DNA from: Streptomyces sp. NRRL F-6492
Lineage (GTDB): Bacteria > Actinomycetota > Actinomycetes > Streptomycetales > Streptomycetaceae
Assembly (NCBI RefSeq): GCF_001280125.1
Contig: NZ_LGEG01000266.1
Span: forward strand, 1 to 64,000
Direction: 5' to 3'
DNA length: 64,000 nt
Shown here: positions 19,680-27,580 of the stretch, piece by piece
Layout of the letters: every line of letters starts with the position of its first letter
Numbering within the stretch: the stretch's first letter is position 1
The notes under the pieces: generated by a model
Seen by the model: the letters and a program-made list of their open reading frames with translations, nothing else
The model's database searches: none
What the model was told of the DNA's origin: nothing
Position numbers and translations under genes: made by a program

Positions 19680-20060
19680 GACGGCAACCGCCAGTACCAG
19701 CTGATGAAGCTGCGCTTCCGCTATGCGCAGATCAGCGATCAGGAAGTCCTTCGTGACTACAAGGCCATCCTGGAACCCGGTGCCGGCATCGCCGGCCCCG
19801 CCGCCGAGGAGCTGAAGTCAGGCGCTCTGCCCGAGGCGGCCGTCGACTGGCTGAAGACGAACTTCTTCAAGACCGAACTCGAACTCGGCCACTGCCTGCG
19901 GCTCCCGGCCGAAGGCCCCTGCGAGTGCGACCTCTGCCTGACCTGTGCGAAGTTCGTCACCACACCCGCCCATGCGCCACGGCTACGGGCGAGACGCAAG
20001 GTCGAACACGCTCTCGCCGCCGACGCCGCCAACTGCGCAGCACGGGTGATCACCCTCTTT
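19680..20060 (+). pseudogene. Integrase C-terminal fragment (second family)
   Basis: The plus frame reads RFRYAQISDQEVLRDYKAILEPG, then DWLKTNFFKTELELGHCLRLP and a Cys-rich end CECDLCLTCAKFVTTPAHAP. This is the tail of a long tyrosine integrase (Tn554 TnpB-like and actinomycete integrases share the YAxIS tyrosine region and Cys cluster). The catalytic core upstream is absent; sequence before about 19,680 on this strand does not match. After about 20,060 the frame runs on into unrelated sequence. It is a remnant, not a working gene. Confidence 0.6.
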
Positions 20061-20181
20061 TCGCACCCGGGGGACCAGCCGCCCGCCCGAGCGGCACCGC
20101 CCAGCCGAGACGGACTGGCCGGATGTGACCAACTCTTCCACCCGAAGACACACCGAAGGATGATCAAATTGAACTGTCCAC

Positions 20182-20640
20182 ATGAACTCCGACATGGTGT
20201 TCGCCCTGTTCCTGCTGTTCCTGGGCGGCGCAGTCGGCTCGGTCCTGGGAGAGCCCCCGGCCAACCGCTACGACCGCGTCCATGTCTCCCGCTGGTCCTA
20301 CCCGCTCTCCGTCGCCGCCGTGACCGGAGTGATCCACGCACCCGGCCCGGCCATGTTCCTCTTCGTGGCCCTCACCTCCGTCGGCCGGTACGTCCCCTTC
20401 TCCCTCCAAGCCACCCTGGGCCAGGATCACCTGCCCTCCCGTATCGGTACTGCCAGCGGCGTCGCCCTCGGCCTCACCGTCAGCATCGGCGGCCTCATCG
20501 GCCCCCTGCTGGGACACCTGGCCGACTCCACCTCCCTGAAGACAGCCCGCACCCCCCCCTGATCGCCATGCCTGCCCTGAGCCGGCTCCTCTTCCGCGCC
20601 CTGCCCGAACCCACCGTCCCCAAGCCTCAAGCCTCAAGCC
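20182..20640 (+). pseudogene. MFS drug transporter, truncated and frameshifted
   Basis: A C-terminal half of a major facilitator resembling the fosmidomycin-resistance (Fsr) type: VFALFLLFLGGAVGSVLG, then ALTSVGRYVPFSLQATLGQDHLP and ASGVALGLTVSIGGLIGPLLG. The first half, with six helices, is missing. The frame stops at 20562 after a run of seven C residues (about 20555-20561), and the expected ending, AMPALSRLLFRALPEPTVPKPQ, continues in another frame to about 20640. An indel in the C-run explains this. From 20641 to 21008 no gene is seen. Confidence 0.7.
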
Positions 20641-21008
20641 GACGCACCCGCGCCCTCATCCGCGCGGCAGGACGCGTAGAGCTGCACGGATCGATGTGCA
20701 TGAACAAGGGTCACCGACGGAATTGACTGACCTGCGGGAACGTGGCTTCCGCCAGGCGTCGATCCCGCGCGGCTGTGTCCGCGATCCCGGGTGATGACCG
20801 CCAAGGGAGCCAACTGCGGTGCGAGCGCGGGCAGAGCCGAGATGCCCGGCCGACCGTCGACCGCGTTTCGTCACCTGGGCAGGCCCATTCCGTCGGTGGC
20901 ACCCTTCTCCCACGTGGGCACGAGACGGCTACGACACCTCACCGCGAGCGGGAATCGGAACGTCACGAACGGAGTTGGTGAGGGAAGTTAGCCATTTCAG
21001 GAGGGGTC

Positions 21009-21980
21009 ATGCGAGCGATTCAGGTTTCCGAAGTAGGCGGTCCCGAGGTGCTGCGACTGGTCGACGTTGATCGACCGGTGCCGGGCCCGGGCCAGGCGGT
21101 CGTGGAGATCGCCGCGTCCGGCGTCAACTTCCTCGACGTATACCACCGCCAGGGGCGGTACACCCTCCCGCTGCCCTTCACCCCGGGCACTGAGGGCGCG
21201 GGCACGGTCCTCGAGGTCGGACCCGGCGTCACCCACGTCGCTGTGGGAGACCGGGTCGGCTGGGTGGAGATTCCCGGCACCTATGCCGAGCAGGCCGTCG
21301 TGGACTCCTCCCGGCTCGTGCCCCTGCCCGACGGCGTCGACTTCGAGGCCGCCGCCGCCGTGCTGCTGCAGGGCATGACGGCGCACTACCTCGTCAAGGA
21401 CGCCTACCCGGTCCAGCCAGGCGACACGGTGCTCGTGCACGCTGCTGCCGGCGGCATGGGGCTTGTGCTGACCCAGCTCATCACCCATCTCGGCGGCAGA
21501 GTGATCGGCACGACCTCGACACCGGAGAAGGCCCAGCTGGCGCGGCGCGCCGGGGCCGCCGAGGTGATCCTCTACTCCGCGGTGGACGATCTCGCGGCCG
21601 AGGTGAAGCGGCTCCATGGCGGCCAGGGCCTGCCCGTCGTCTTCGACGGCGTCGGCAGGGACACCTTCGATGCGAGCCTCGCCAGCCTGCGAGCCCGCGG
21701 CCACCTGGTGCTCTTCGGCGCCGCGAGTGGTGCAGTGCCGCCCTTCGACCCCATCCGGCTCGCCCAGGGCGGTTCGCTGACCCTGATCCGGCCAAGCCTC
21801 GGGGACTTCATCGCCGATCGGTCCGAGCTGCTCCGGCGCGCCGCCGACGTGCTTGAATTGGTGCGCACCAAGGTGCTTGAGACCACCGTGACGGCCCGCT
21901 ACCCGCTCGCCGAGGTCGCCCGAGCTCACCGCGATCTGGAGGCTCGGCGTACCACCGGCAAGCTGCTCGTCATCCCCTAG
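21009..21980 (+). CDS. Quinone oxidoreductase / zinc-independent alcohol dehydrogenase family
   Basis: 323 residues, full length for the QOR branch of the MDR superfamily. It would reduce quinones or enones with NADPH. The N-terminal GroES-like domain has ASGVNFLDVYHRQG and PFTPGTEGAGTV; the Rossmann domain has VLVHAAAGGMGLVLTQL and LGGRVIGTTST. The Cys/His zinc ligands of alcohol dehydrogenases are absent, as usual for QOR. ATG at 21009 has GGAGGGG directly upstream. The gene is intact but lies among broken recombinase genes; its stop codon overlaps the end of the truncated integrase on the other strand by four bases. Confidence 0.9.
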   Translation: MRAIQVSEVGGPEVLRLVDVDRPVPGPGQAVVEIAASGVNFLDVYHRQGRYTLPLPFTPGTEGAGTVLEVGPGVTHVAVGDRVGWVEIPGTYAEQAVVDSSRLVPLPDGVDFEAAAAVLLQGMTAHYLVKDAYPVQPGDTVLVHAAAGGMGLVLTQLITHLGGRVIGTTSTPEKAQLARRAGAAEVILYSAVDDLAAEVKRLHGGQGLPVVFDGVGRDTFDASLASLRARGHLVLFGAASGAVPPFDPIRLAQGGSLTLIRPSLGDFIADRSELLRRAADVLELVRTKVLETTVTARYPLAEVARAHRDLEARRTTGKLLVIP

Positions 21981-22579
21981 TGGCCCAGGTCCCCCTTGAT
22001 GTCCTCCAGGTCGAGCCCACACGCCTCGCTCACCCGCAGGCCGACCTGGGACATCAGCTTCGAGGCGGTGTGGTTTCGGGCGGTCGGGGCGAACTTCCGG
22101 CAGGTGGCCAGCTCGCCGCCCCGGTCGGTGAACAACGTCCCGATCTCCGGCTCACTCGGCGGAATCCGTAGCTGGGCGTCCTTGGCCCCGCGCGGCCGGT
22201 TCATCTCGTCGGTCGGGCACTCGACCACCCGGCCGGTCATCCGGTGGATCTCGACCTTGTGCCGCAGCTCCAGGAGCATGAAGTACGTGCTCAACGCCTG
22301 CGACCGGCCCAGCCGGGTGCCACTGGGCCAGTGCCGCAGAACCTTCCCGAAGTACACGTCCGCGTCAGCGGGCTCCATGTCCCGCAAGGGCCGGCCGAAC
22401 CAGGTCCCGATCTGATCCAGCTGACCGACGTCCCCGCGGATGGTGCCGTCCGCCAGCCCTGCTGAGGCCCGTGCGAGGACGGACCCGGACAGCGCATCGG
22501 TCTCGAATCGCTCCAGTTCCTCAGCCGACGCGGGTGCCCAGTGCTCACGCAGGTCCCGTACGACCGCCAGCGCCGCCAA
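21977..22579 (-). pseudogene. Tyrosine integrase, N-terminal half only
   Basis: 200 residues. They cover the SAM-like core-binding domain (ADVYFGKVLRHWPSGTRLGRSQAL, then RHKVEIHRMTGRVVECP) and the start of the catalytic domain up to the first catalytic Arg in VGLRVSEACGLDLEDIK. The family continues with DLGRFGKLHV and the His-x-x-Arg and Tyr motifs, but here the frame stops after GDLGH, where the oxidoreductase gene ends on the opposite strand. The protein therefore lacks most of its active site. The break is sharp, as expected from a recombination or deletion junction. Confidence 0.8.
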
Positions 22580-22724
22580 CCCGAGCCTCCTCGCCTTCGA
22601 CCCGACTGTGAATCGGTCGGACGAGATGAGAAAGCCTCAAGAATCCCGAAGTCACGTCACAAGCCAGCAGAGCACACGAAGGAGGAAGATCCCCCTGGTC
22701 AGGGGCCCGGAGAACCAACGGGAC

Positions 22725-23552
22725 TCAGGAGAGCTCGCGGGATGTCGCACACAGGTCGCCCTCGACGACCGTGACGGCGTGGCCGTTGAGGAGGGTGCGG
22801 TCACCGCGCAGACGGGTGCGGACGAGGCCGGTGCGGGCGCCGCCCTGGAGGCCGGTGAGGTCGTCGCGGCCGAACCGGGCCGACCAGTAGGGGGCGAGCG
22901 CGGTGTGGGCGCTGCCGGTCACCGGGTCCTCGTCGATGCCGACCGCGGGGAAGAAGCCGCGCGAGACGAAGTCGTAGCCGCCGTCCGGGCGTTCGGCGGC
23001 GGCGGTCACGATGGTCCCGCGCGAGGACATGCCCTTCAGGGCGGTGAGGTCGGGGGCGAGGGAGCGGACGGCGGCCTCGTCGCGCAGCTCGACGACGAGG
23101 TCCCCGACGTGGGCCCCCGTGTCGTGGACGGCGACGACCTCGGCGCCGAGCGCCTTCTCCAGACCGTCCGGGCCGGGGACGGGGGTGAGGGGGGAGGTCG
23201 GGAAGTCCATCGTGATCGTCCCGTCGGCCTCGGCGGTGGCGCCGAGGACGCCGCAGCGGGCCGCGAAGCGGACGGCGCCGGTCGCGGTGCCGGTGCTGTG
23301 CAGGACGTGGGCCGTGGCGAGGGTGGCGTGGCCGCACATGTCGACCTCGGTGGTCGGCGTGAACCAGCGCAGCGCCCAGTCCGCCTCGCCGCCGGCGGGC
23401 AGCGGGTGGGCGAAGGCCGTCTCGGAGAGGTTGATCTCGGCGGCGACCTTCTGGAGCCAGGCGTCCTCCGGGAAGGAGTCGAGGAGGAGGACCCCCGCGG
23501 GGTTGCCGGAGAAGGGGCGGTCGGTGAAGGCGTCGACGATTCGGATGCGCAT
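22725..23552 (-). CDS. PhzF-family isomerase/epimerase-like protein
   Basis: 275 residues with the duplicated diaminopimelate-epimerase-like fold. NLSETAF carries the PhzF active-site Glu, followed by RWFTPTTEVDMCGHATLA; the second half has VSRGFFPAVGIDEDPVTGSAH and ARTGLVRTRL. PhzF isomerises a phenazine precursor, but most relatives have unknown substrates, and no phenazine genes are nearby. ATG at 23552 begins the conserved MRIRIVDAF. It is a single gene between the mobile-DNA scar and a small membrane protein gene on the other strand. Confidence 0.88.
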   Translation of the reverse strand: MRIRIVDAFTDRPFSGNPAGVLLLDSFPEDAWLQKVAAEINLSETAFAHPLPAGGEADWALRWFTPTTEVDMCGHATLATAHVLHSTGTATGAVRFAARCGVLGATAEADGTITMDFPTSPLTPVPGPDGLEKALGAEVVAVHDTGAHVGDLVVELRDEAAVRSLAPDLTALKGMSSRGTIVTAAAERPDGGYDFVSRGFFPAVGIDEDPVTGSAHTALAPYWSARFGRDDLTGLQGGARTGLVRTRLRGDRTLLNGHAVTVVEGDLCATSRELS

Positions 23553-23708
23553 GAAGCCGACGGTACCGGGGGCGGATTTCCGGCGGCCAAGGCCAATCGC
23601 GGAGAACTGGACCGGTCGGTCCGCGCGTCGTTGCGGAGGGGGCGCGCGGGGTGTCCGCCGCGAGTGGGCCCCGGGGGCTTCGACGATGTTCGGGCACGCG
23701 GACGACTG

Positions 23709-23924
23709 ATGGGTCCTGTTCCTCTACCGGTGCTGCTGCCGCTGGTGCCGGTGGGCGTCTCGGCGGCCGTGATGATCCTGCCGCTGGACCGGGAGAAGCG
23801 CACCGAGGACCTCGTCGGCCACGCCGCCGTGTGCGTCGGGGGCATCACGGTGCTGCCATGGCTCCTCGGATACGGGACCACCCGCCTGGTCCGGGCGGTG
23901 CGGGCGCGCCGGAACGGTCCTTGA
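23709..23924 (+). CDS. Small membrane protein, hypothetical
   Basis: 71 residues with two hydrophobic segments (LPVLLPLVPVGVSAAVMILPL and AAVCVGGITVLPWLLGYGT) joined by a charged loop DREKRTEDLVGH and ending in an Arg-rich tail. Base composition at third positions fits coding sequence. No ribosome site is clear before ATG 23709 and no family is recognised, so it could be spurious. Confidence 0.45.
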   Translation: MGPVPLPVLLPLVPVGVSAAVMILPLDREKRTEDLVGHAAVCVGGITVLPWLLGYGTTRLVRAVRARRNGP

Positions 23925-23932
23925 GGATCGGG

Positions 23933-24460
23933 TCAGCGGCAGAGCTTCGTGACGATGTCGTCGAAGTCGGGGAACTCCCGGGCGGCCTGCTCGACGAGGG
24001 CGGCCGCCGGGGCCCGGAGGCCCGGTGCGTACCGCTCCGCGACGGCGGTCAGTTCGGGGTGGGGGTACGAGGCGGGGACGGGACCGTACGGATTGGTCGC
24101 CTCCCAGGGGCCGACGCCGTCGGCCAGCAGCCACAGGAAGGCGCCCAGGTCGCGCGCGACGACGCCGGTCTCGCCCTCGGAGCCGAGGAAGACGACGGGC
24201 TGACCGTCCGGCGCCCGGTCCGGGCGGACCAGCCAGAACGCGGCGTACCCGCCGGTGCCGTCCTGCCCGAACACGCGGAAGTCGTCGCCGGTGAGCTGCT
24301 CGTTGCCGGTCCACGCGCGGATCCACTCGGTGGTCTCGTCGGCGGAGAGGAAGGCGGGGAAGGGCTCGAAGTCGACGCCGTCACCGCCGGCGTACTCGAA
24401 CCGGACCGCCAGGGCGGCGGCGAGCGCGGGAGGGAAGCGGAGGTCTTCCTCGGACGTCAC
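23933..24460 (-). CDS. SMI1/KNR4 (SUKH) family protein
   Basis: 175 residues resembling the SUKH fold: an N-terminal FPPALAAALAVRFEYAGGDGVDF, a central FGQDGTGGYAAFWLV, PVVFLGSEGETGVVARDLGAFLWLLADG and a final helix EFPDFDDIVTKLC. Many bacterial SUKH proteins are immunity proteins for polymorphic toxins, though others are orphan housekeeping proteins; no toxin gene is adjacent. GTG at 24460 overlaps the stop of the upstream minus-strand gene by four bases, so the two are translated together. Confidence 0.75.
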   Translation of the reverse strand: MTSEEDLRFPPALAAALAVRFEYAGGDGVDFEPFPAFLSADETTEWIRAWTGNEQLTGDDFRVFGQDGTGGYAAFWLVRPDRAPDGQPVVFLGSEGETGVVARDLGAFLWLLADGVGPWEATNPYGPVPASYPHPELTAVAERYAPGLRAPAAALVEQAAREFPDFDDIVTKLCR

Positions 24461-25080
24461 GCGAACAGGGTATCGACCGGTGGCGGCGTGGTGCGGGTCG
24501 AGGCCAGGTAGGACGAGAGGTCGTCCAGCGTGCCGGGACCGGTGAAGAACCCCTCCGCGGCGGCCAGTTCCCTCGCGAATCCCGGCGCGCGCTCCTCGAT
24601 CTCCTCCCCCAGGGGACGGGGCCGTCGTGCGGGCCGTTCCCGGGCCGCGGCACTGAGGTCGGCGGCGGCCGCCAGCATCAGCCGCTGCCACTGTTCGCCC
24701 TGCTCGGCGAGCGCGTAGACGCCGGACAGCAGGTCGGCCGCCTCGAAGGGCCGGGTGAGGGAGGAGGGGTCCGTGCCCACGACGGGACGGAGCCGCCAGC
24801 CCCCGGCCCGGGCGGCGAGCCGCAGCACGCCGGCCCAGTTCCTGATCCGTCCGAGGCGCACGTACACCGACTCGCCGGTGTGCGGGGGCAGGTGGCCGCC
24901 GTGCAGGGGGTTGGTGGCCGCCACCACGTCGGCCAGGATCGGGCCCTCGGTCTCCGTCGGGGTCCACCGCCCCTCCTGCCGGGCGTCCAGGGCGGCATAC
25001 GTCCAGTCCTCGGCCGCGGTCAGGCGGGACGCGAAGTCCGCCGGGTCGTTGAGCGGTGCGTACGGGTACTCGGTGGTCAC
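24457..25080 (-). CDS. Hypothetical protein coupled to the SUKH gene
   Basis: 207 residues, family not recognised. It contains AEDWTYAALDARQEGRWTPT, an HTGESVYVRLGRIRNWAGVLRLAA segment that looks like a beta-alpha core, and a helical C-terminal half. No membrane helix, signal peptide or catalytic motif is apparent. GTG at 25080 follows the MerR-HEAT stop by 28 nt, and its own stop overlaps the SUKH start, so it sits in a four-gene minus-strand run. Confidence 0.7.
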   Translation of the reverse strand: MTTEYPYAPLNDPADFASRLTAAEDWTYAALDARQEGRWTPTETEGPILADVVAATNPLHGGHLPPHTGESVYVRLGRIRNWAGVLRLAARAGGWRLRPVVGTDPSSLTRPFEAADLLSGVYALAEQGEQWQRLMLAAAADLSAAARERPARRPRPLGEEIEERAPGFARELAAAEGFFTGPGTLDDLSSYLASTRTTPPPVDTLFA

Positions 25081-25108
25081 GCCGCCCAGTATCCGGTGCC
25101 GGGGCGCG

Positions 25109-26194
25109 TCAGCGTCCTTCGCGCAGCCCGAGGACGTACCTCGCGGTGAGGGCGACGGCGCGGTCCTCGTCGCGCGACAGGGCCGTGAGGGCGCGTGACG
25201 CCGTGGGGCCCGGGATGTCCGCGAGGGTCTGGACCAGCCGCCGGCGTGCGGACGGTCCGGCGGCGGCGCGGGCGAGGCGGTCGACGAGGCCGGTGGCGAT
25301 GCGGTCCGCGAGCGCGGGGTCGCTCGCCAGCGCGCTCAGCGCGTCGGCCGCGTCGGCCGCGCCGACGTCGTTCGTCCCCCCTGTCACCTTCGTCCCCCCT
25401 GCCCCCTCCGGCTCTTCGGTTTCCTTCGTCTCCTTCATCTCCTCCGTCTCCCCGAGGGCCAGGGCGACGAGTGCCGGGATCGCGTCGGCCACTCCCCGTG
25501 TCCCGAGCGCCAGGGCCGCGTACCGGCGGACCGCGGCGTCGGGGTGCGCGAGGGCGTCCCGCAGGAGTGCGGTCGCCCCGTCGTCCGGGATCTCGGCGAG
25601 GGACAGGACGGCGCGCTTCCGCACCTCGGCGGCGGGGGAGCCGAGGCCCTCCGCGAGGAGGGCCGCACCCTCCTCGCCCGCTCGCGCCAGGGCCCAGCGA
25701 AGGGCCCCGGCCACGTTCGGGTCCGACTCGTTCAGTACGGCCTCGACCAGCGCCTCCACCGGCAGGGGGGCTTCCTCGGTCACGGACAGGGCCGCGCGCT
25801 GGCGCGTGCCCGCGCTCTTCGATCCCAGCGCCTGGAGGAGTGCGACGGTCCGGAGGACGTCCTCCCAGCCGGTGGGCTCCGCGGCGCCGATCCGGCGCAG
25901 GCGCGTGAGCAGCTCGGTCTCCGCCGCGATGCGCTCCCGCGTCCGGCGGACGAGGTCCTGGACGAGCTCCGCGGGCGCGAAGCCGGGATCGTCCAGCGCG
26001 CGCCCGACCTCGCGCAGCGACAGGCCCAGGGACCGCAGGCTCTCGATGTGGAAGATCCGCCGGATGTCCTCGTCGGAGTACTCCCGGTAGCCGGAGCCGG
26101 TGCGGCCCGTCGGGCGCACCAGGCCGAGCGACTCGTAGTGCCTGAGCATGCGGGCGCTGACCCCGGACCGCCGGGCCACGTCACCGATCAACAC
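25109..26194 (-). CDS. MerR regulator fused to HEAT repeats
   Basis: 361 residues. Residues 1-70 are a MerR helix-turn-helix (DVARRSGVSARMLRHYESLGLVRP, then GYREYSDEDIRRIFHIESLRSLG) followed by the dimerisation helix. From about 140 onward come HEAT/PBS-lyase-type repeats (VRKRAVLSLAEIPDDGATALL, VRRYAALALGTRGVADAIPALV) interrupted by a Glu/Lys/Thr-rich low-complexity stretch near 280. The repeats replace the usual small-molecule pocket, suggesting a protein or peptide signal. GTG at 26194 has GGAGGG 9 nt upstream and overlaps the stop of the HEAT gene by 7 bases. Confidence 0.82.
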   Translation of the reverse strand: MLIGDVARRSGVSARMLRHYESLGLVRPTGRTGSGYREYSDEDIRRIFHIESLRSLGLSLREVGRALDDPGFAPAELVQDLVRRTRERIAAETELLTRLRRIGAAEPTGWEDVLRTVALLQALGSKSAGTRQRAALSVTEEAPLPVEALVEAVLNESDPNVAGALRWALARAGEEGAALLAEGLGSPAAEVRKRAVLSLAEIPDDGATALLRDALAHPDAAVRRYAALALGTRGVADAIPALVALALGETEEMKETKETEEPEGAGGTKVTGGTNDVGAADAADALSALASDPALADRIATGLVDRLARAAAGPSARRRLVQTLADIPGPTASRALTALSRDEDRAVALTARYVLGLREGR

Positions 26195-26877
26195 GCCTGT
26201 CGTCCCTCCTGTCCGGCCTCGCCGAGGGCCACGACGCGCTTCGCCTCCTCGACCGCGAGCTCGAACCCGGCGTCCGGGTCGCGCCACAACCGCTCCGTGG
26301 CGATCGCGTGCGCGCGCACGTGGGGGCCGGGGTCCGTCGCCGCGGCGGCGAGGGCCGGCAGCGCCGCCCCTCCGAGCGCGATCAGCGCCCGGCTGAGGCT
26401 CAGCCGCGTCTCGCGGCCACCGCGTCCGAGCTGAGCGGCCAACGTCACGGCCAGCTCGCGCTCCTCCCCCTCGGGGACGAGGACGACCGCCGCCCGCCAG
26501 GCGCTCCGGGCCACCTCGTCGTCGGGGTCCGACAGCAGGGCCGGGGTGATCACCGGCCACGCCCGCCGGTCCCCGATCTTGGACAGGGTGTGCAGCGCCT
26601 GGCTCCGGGCCCGCGCACGCCCCGAGCGGACCTCGGGGAGGAGCTTCGGGACCGTCGCCGACGCCGGGTGGCGGGTGAGCGCCCACGTCAGCATCTCGCG
26701 TACGGAGAAGTCGGGCTCGACCCCGCACCGTTCGACCAGCTTGTCCACGGACTCCGGGTCCGCGGACTTCCGGTCCGCGGCCGTGCCGACCGCCAGGGCC
26801 GCCCGCAGCCGGACCGACGGGCTGTCGCTCTCCAGGGCCCGCAGGGCCCGCGCCGTCTCCTCGTTCGCCATGGTCAT
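26188..26877 (-). CDS. HEAT-repeat protein, partner of the MerR-HEAT regulator
   Basis: 229 residues built almost wholly of HEAT repeats (SPSVRLRAALAVG, FSVREMLTWALTRHPASATVPKLL, RARSQALHTLSKIGD, DDEVARSAWRAAVVL, GPHVRAHAIATERLW). It has no enzyme motif. ATG at 26877 is set by AGGAGG 8 nt upstream; GTG 26886 and ATG 26871 are alternatives. It is the first gene of a minus-strand operon with the MerR-HEAT regulator, and a MerR-type promoter lies upstream, so the pair is probably autoregulated. The two proteins may bind each other through their repeats. Confidence 0.8.
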   Translation of the reverse strand: MTMANEETARALRALESDSPSVRLRAALAVGTAADRKSADPESVDKLVERCGVEPDFSVREMLTWALTRHPASATVPKLLPEVRSGRARARSQALHTLSKIGDRRAWPVITPALLSDPDDEVARSAWRAAVVLVPEGEERELAVTLAAQLGRGGRETRLSLSRALIALGGAALPALAAAATDPGPHVRAHAIATERLWRDPDAGFELAVEEAKRVVALGEAGQEGRQAC

Positions 26878-26904
26878 CGGGACCACCTCCTCGGCGCCAG
26901 TGAA

Positions 26905-26929
26905 GGCCTTGTCACGGTGTCAAGGTCAA
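26905..26929 (-). promoter_or_regulatory. MerR-type promoter and operator of the HEAT operon
   Basis: On the minus strand TTGACC (26924-26929) is followed by a 19-bp spacer and a weak TTCACT near 26899-26904. The spacer carries a dyad, CCTTG-N9-CAAGG (26907-26925). A lengthened spacer with a central dyad is the typical target of MerR activators. Confidence 0.6.
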
Positions 26930-26960
26930 ATATGGGTTCCTGGTGGGCGGCACGCGCCTC

Positions 26961-26966
26961 TAGGGT
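26961..26966 (+). promoter_or_regulatory. -10 box of a leaderless promoter
   Basis: TAGGGT ends 6 nt before the ATG at 26973 of the VOC gene, with no ribosome site, indicating a leaderless mRNA. Confidence 0.6.
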
Positions 26967-26972
26967 GTGCCG

Positions 26973-27407
26973 ATGTCAAAGATCAGGAAGATCCAGGTCA
27001 CCTTCGACTGCGCGGATCCCGAGCGCCTGGCCCGGTTCTGGTGCGAGGTGCTGGGGTACGTCGTGCCGCCGGCGCCGGAGGGGTTCGGCACCTGGGAGGA
27101 CTACCACCGTTCGCTGCCGTCCGGGCACGAGGTGGAGTGGTTCGCCTGCGTCGATCCCTCGGGCGAGGGCCCGCGGCTGTTCTTCCAGCGCGTTCCGGAG
27201 GGCAAGGTCGCCAAGAACCGGGTGCACCTCGACGTCCGGGCCGGCACCGGGCTCGTGGGCGAGGAGCGCCTCACCGCCCTCCAGGCGGAGTGCGCGCGGC
27301 TGGTCGGGCTCGGCGCGGTGCACCTGTACACGCAGTTCGCCGACGAGGAGAACGAGTCCTGCATCACGATGCAGGACATCGAGGGCAACGAGTTCTGTCT
27401 GGACTGA
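26973..27407 (+). CDS. VOC superfamily protein (glyoxalase-like)
   Basis: 144 residues with two beta-alpha-beta-beta-beta modules: IQVTFDCADPERLARFWCEVLGY at the start and NRVHLDVRAG with ITMQDIEGNEFCLD at the end. The final EGNEFCLD matches the metal-binding Glu strand of VOC proteins. The substrate is unknown; family members handle glyoxal adducts, dioxygenase substrates or antibiotics such as bleomycin. ATG at 26973 is fixed by the leaderless -10; GTG at 26967 is in frame but would fall just inside the promoter. A T-rich terminator follows. Confidence 0.85.
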   Translation: MSKIRKIQVTFDCADPERLARFWCEVLGYVVPPAPEGFGTWEDYHRSLPSGHEVEWFACVDPSGEGPRLFFQRVPEGKVAKNRVHLDVRAGTGLVGEERLTALQAECARLVGLGAVHLYTQFADEENESCITMQDIEGNEFCLD

Positions 27408-27415
27408 GGTCCGCG

Positions 27416-27446
27416 AGGGTGCTCCCGGTCGGGAGCACCCTCTTCT
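27416..27446 (+). terminator. Intrinsic terminator after the VOC gene
   Basis: A perfect 11-bp stem (27416-27426 with 27431-27441) with a GGTC loop is followed by TCTTCTTTTTGTCTTTTT, one of the few clear U-tracts in this window. Confidence 0.93.
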
Positions 27447-27459
27447 TTTTGTCTTTTTA

Positions 27460-27544
27460 TCGAACGTACGTTCGACAATTTTCCACCTTCCGTCGGCTTC
27501 TTGCCTATCGAACAGTTCCGATATATCGTTGAGGCATCGCGATG
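27460..27544 (+). promoter_or_regulatory. padR promoter with operator cluster
   Basis: TTGCCT (27501-27506), 17 bp, TATCGT (27524-27529) make a plausible promoter. It is covered by TATCG-N8-CGATA (27506-27523), CGATATATCG (27519-27528) and CATCGCGATG (27535-27544), all palindromic, as expected for PadR autorepression. Further upstream is a perfect 16-bp palindrome TCGAACGTACGTTCGA (27460-27475). Confidence 0.7.
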
Positions 27545-27580
27545 GTTCGCAGAAGGAATCCCGATGGAAGGAGCGTTGCG

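Noticed and set aside
20656..20913. 85-codon minus-strand frame before the oxidoreductase gene
   Set aside because: It overlaps the MFS remnant end, has no ribosome site and no recognisable sequence.
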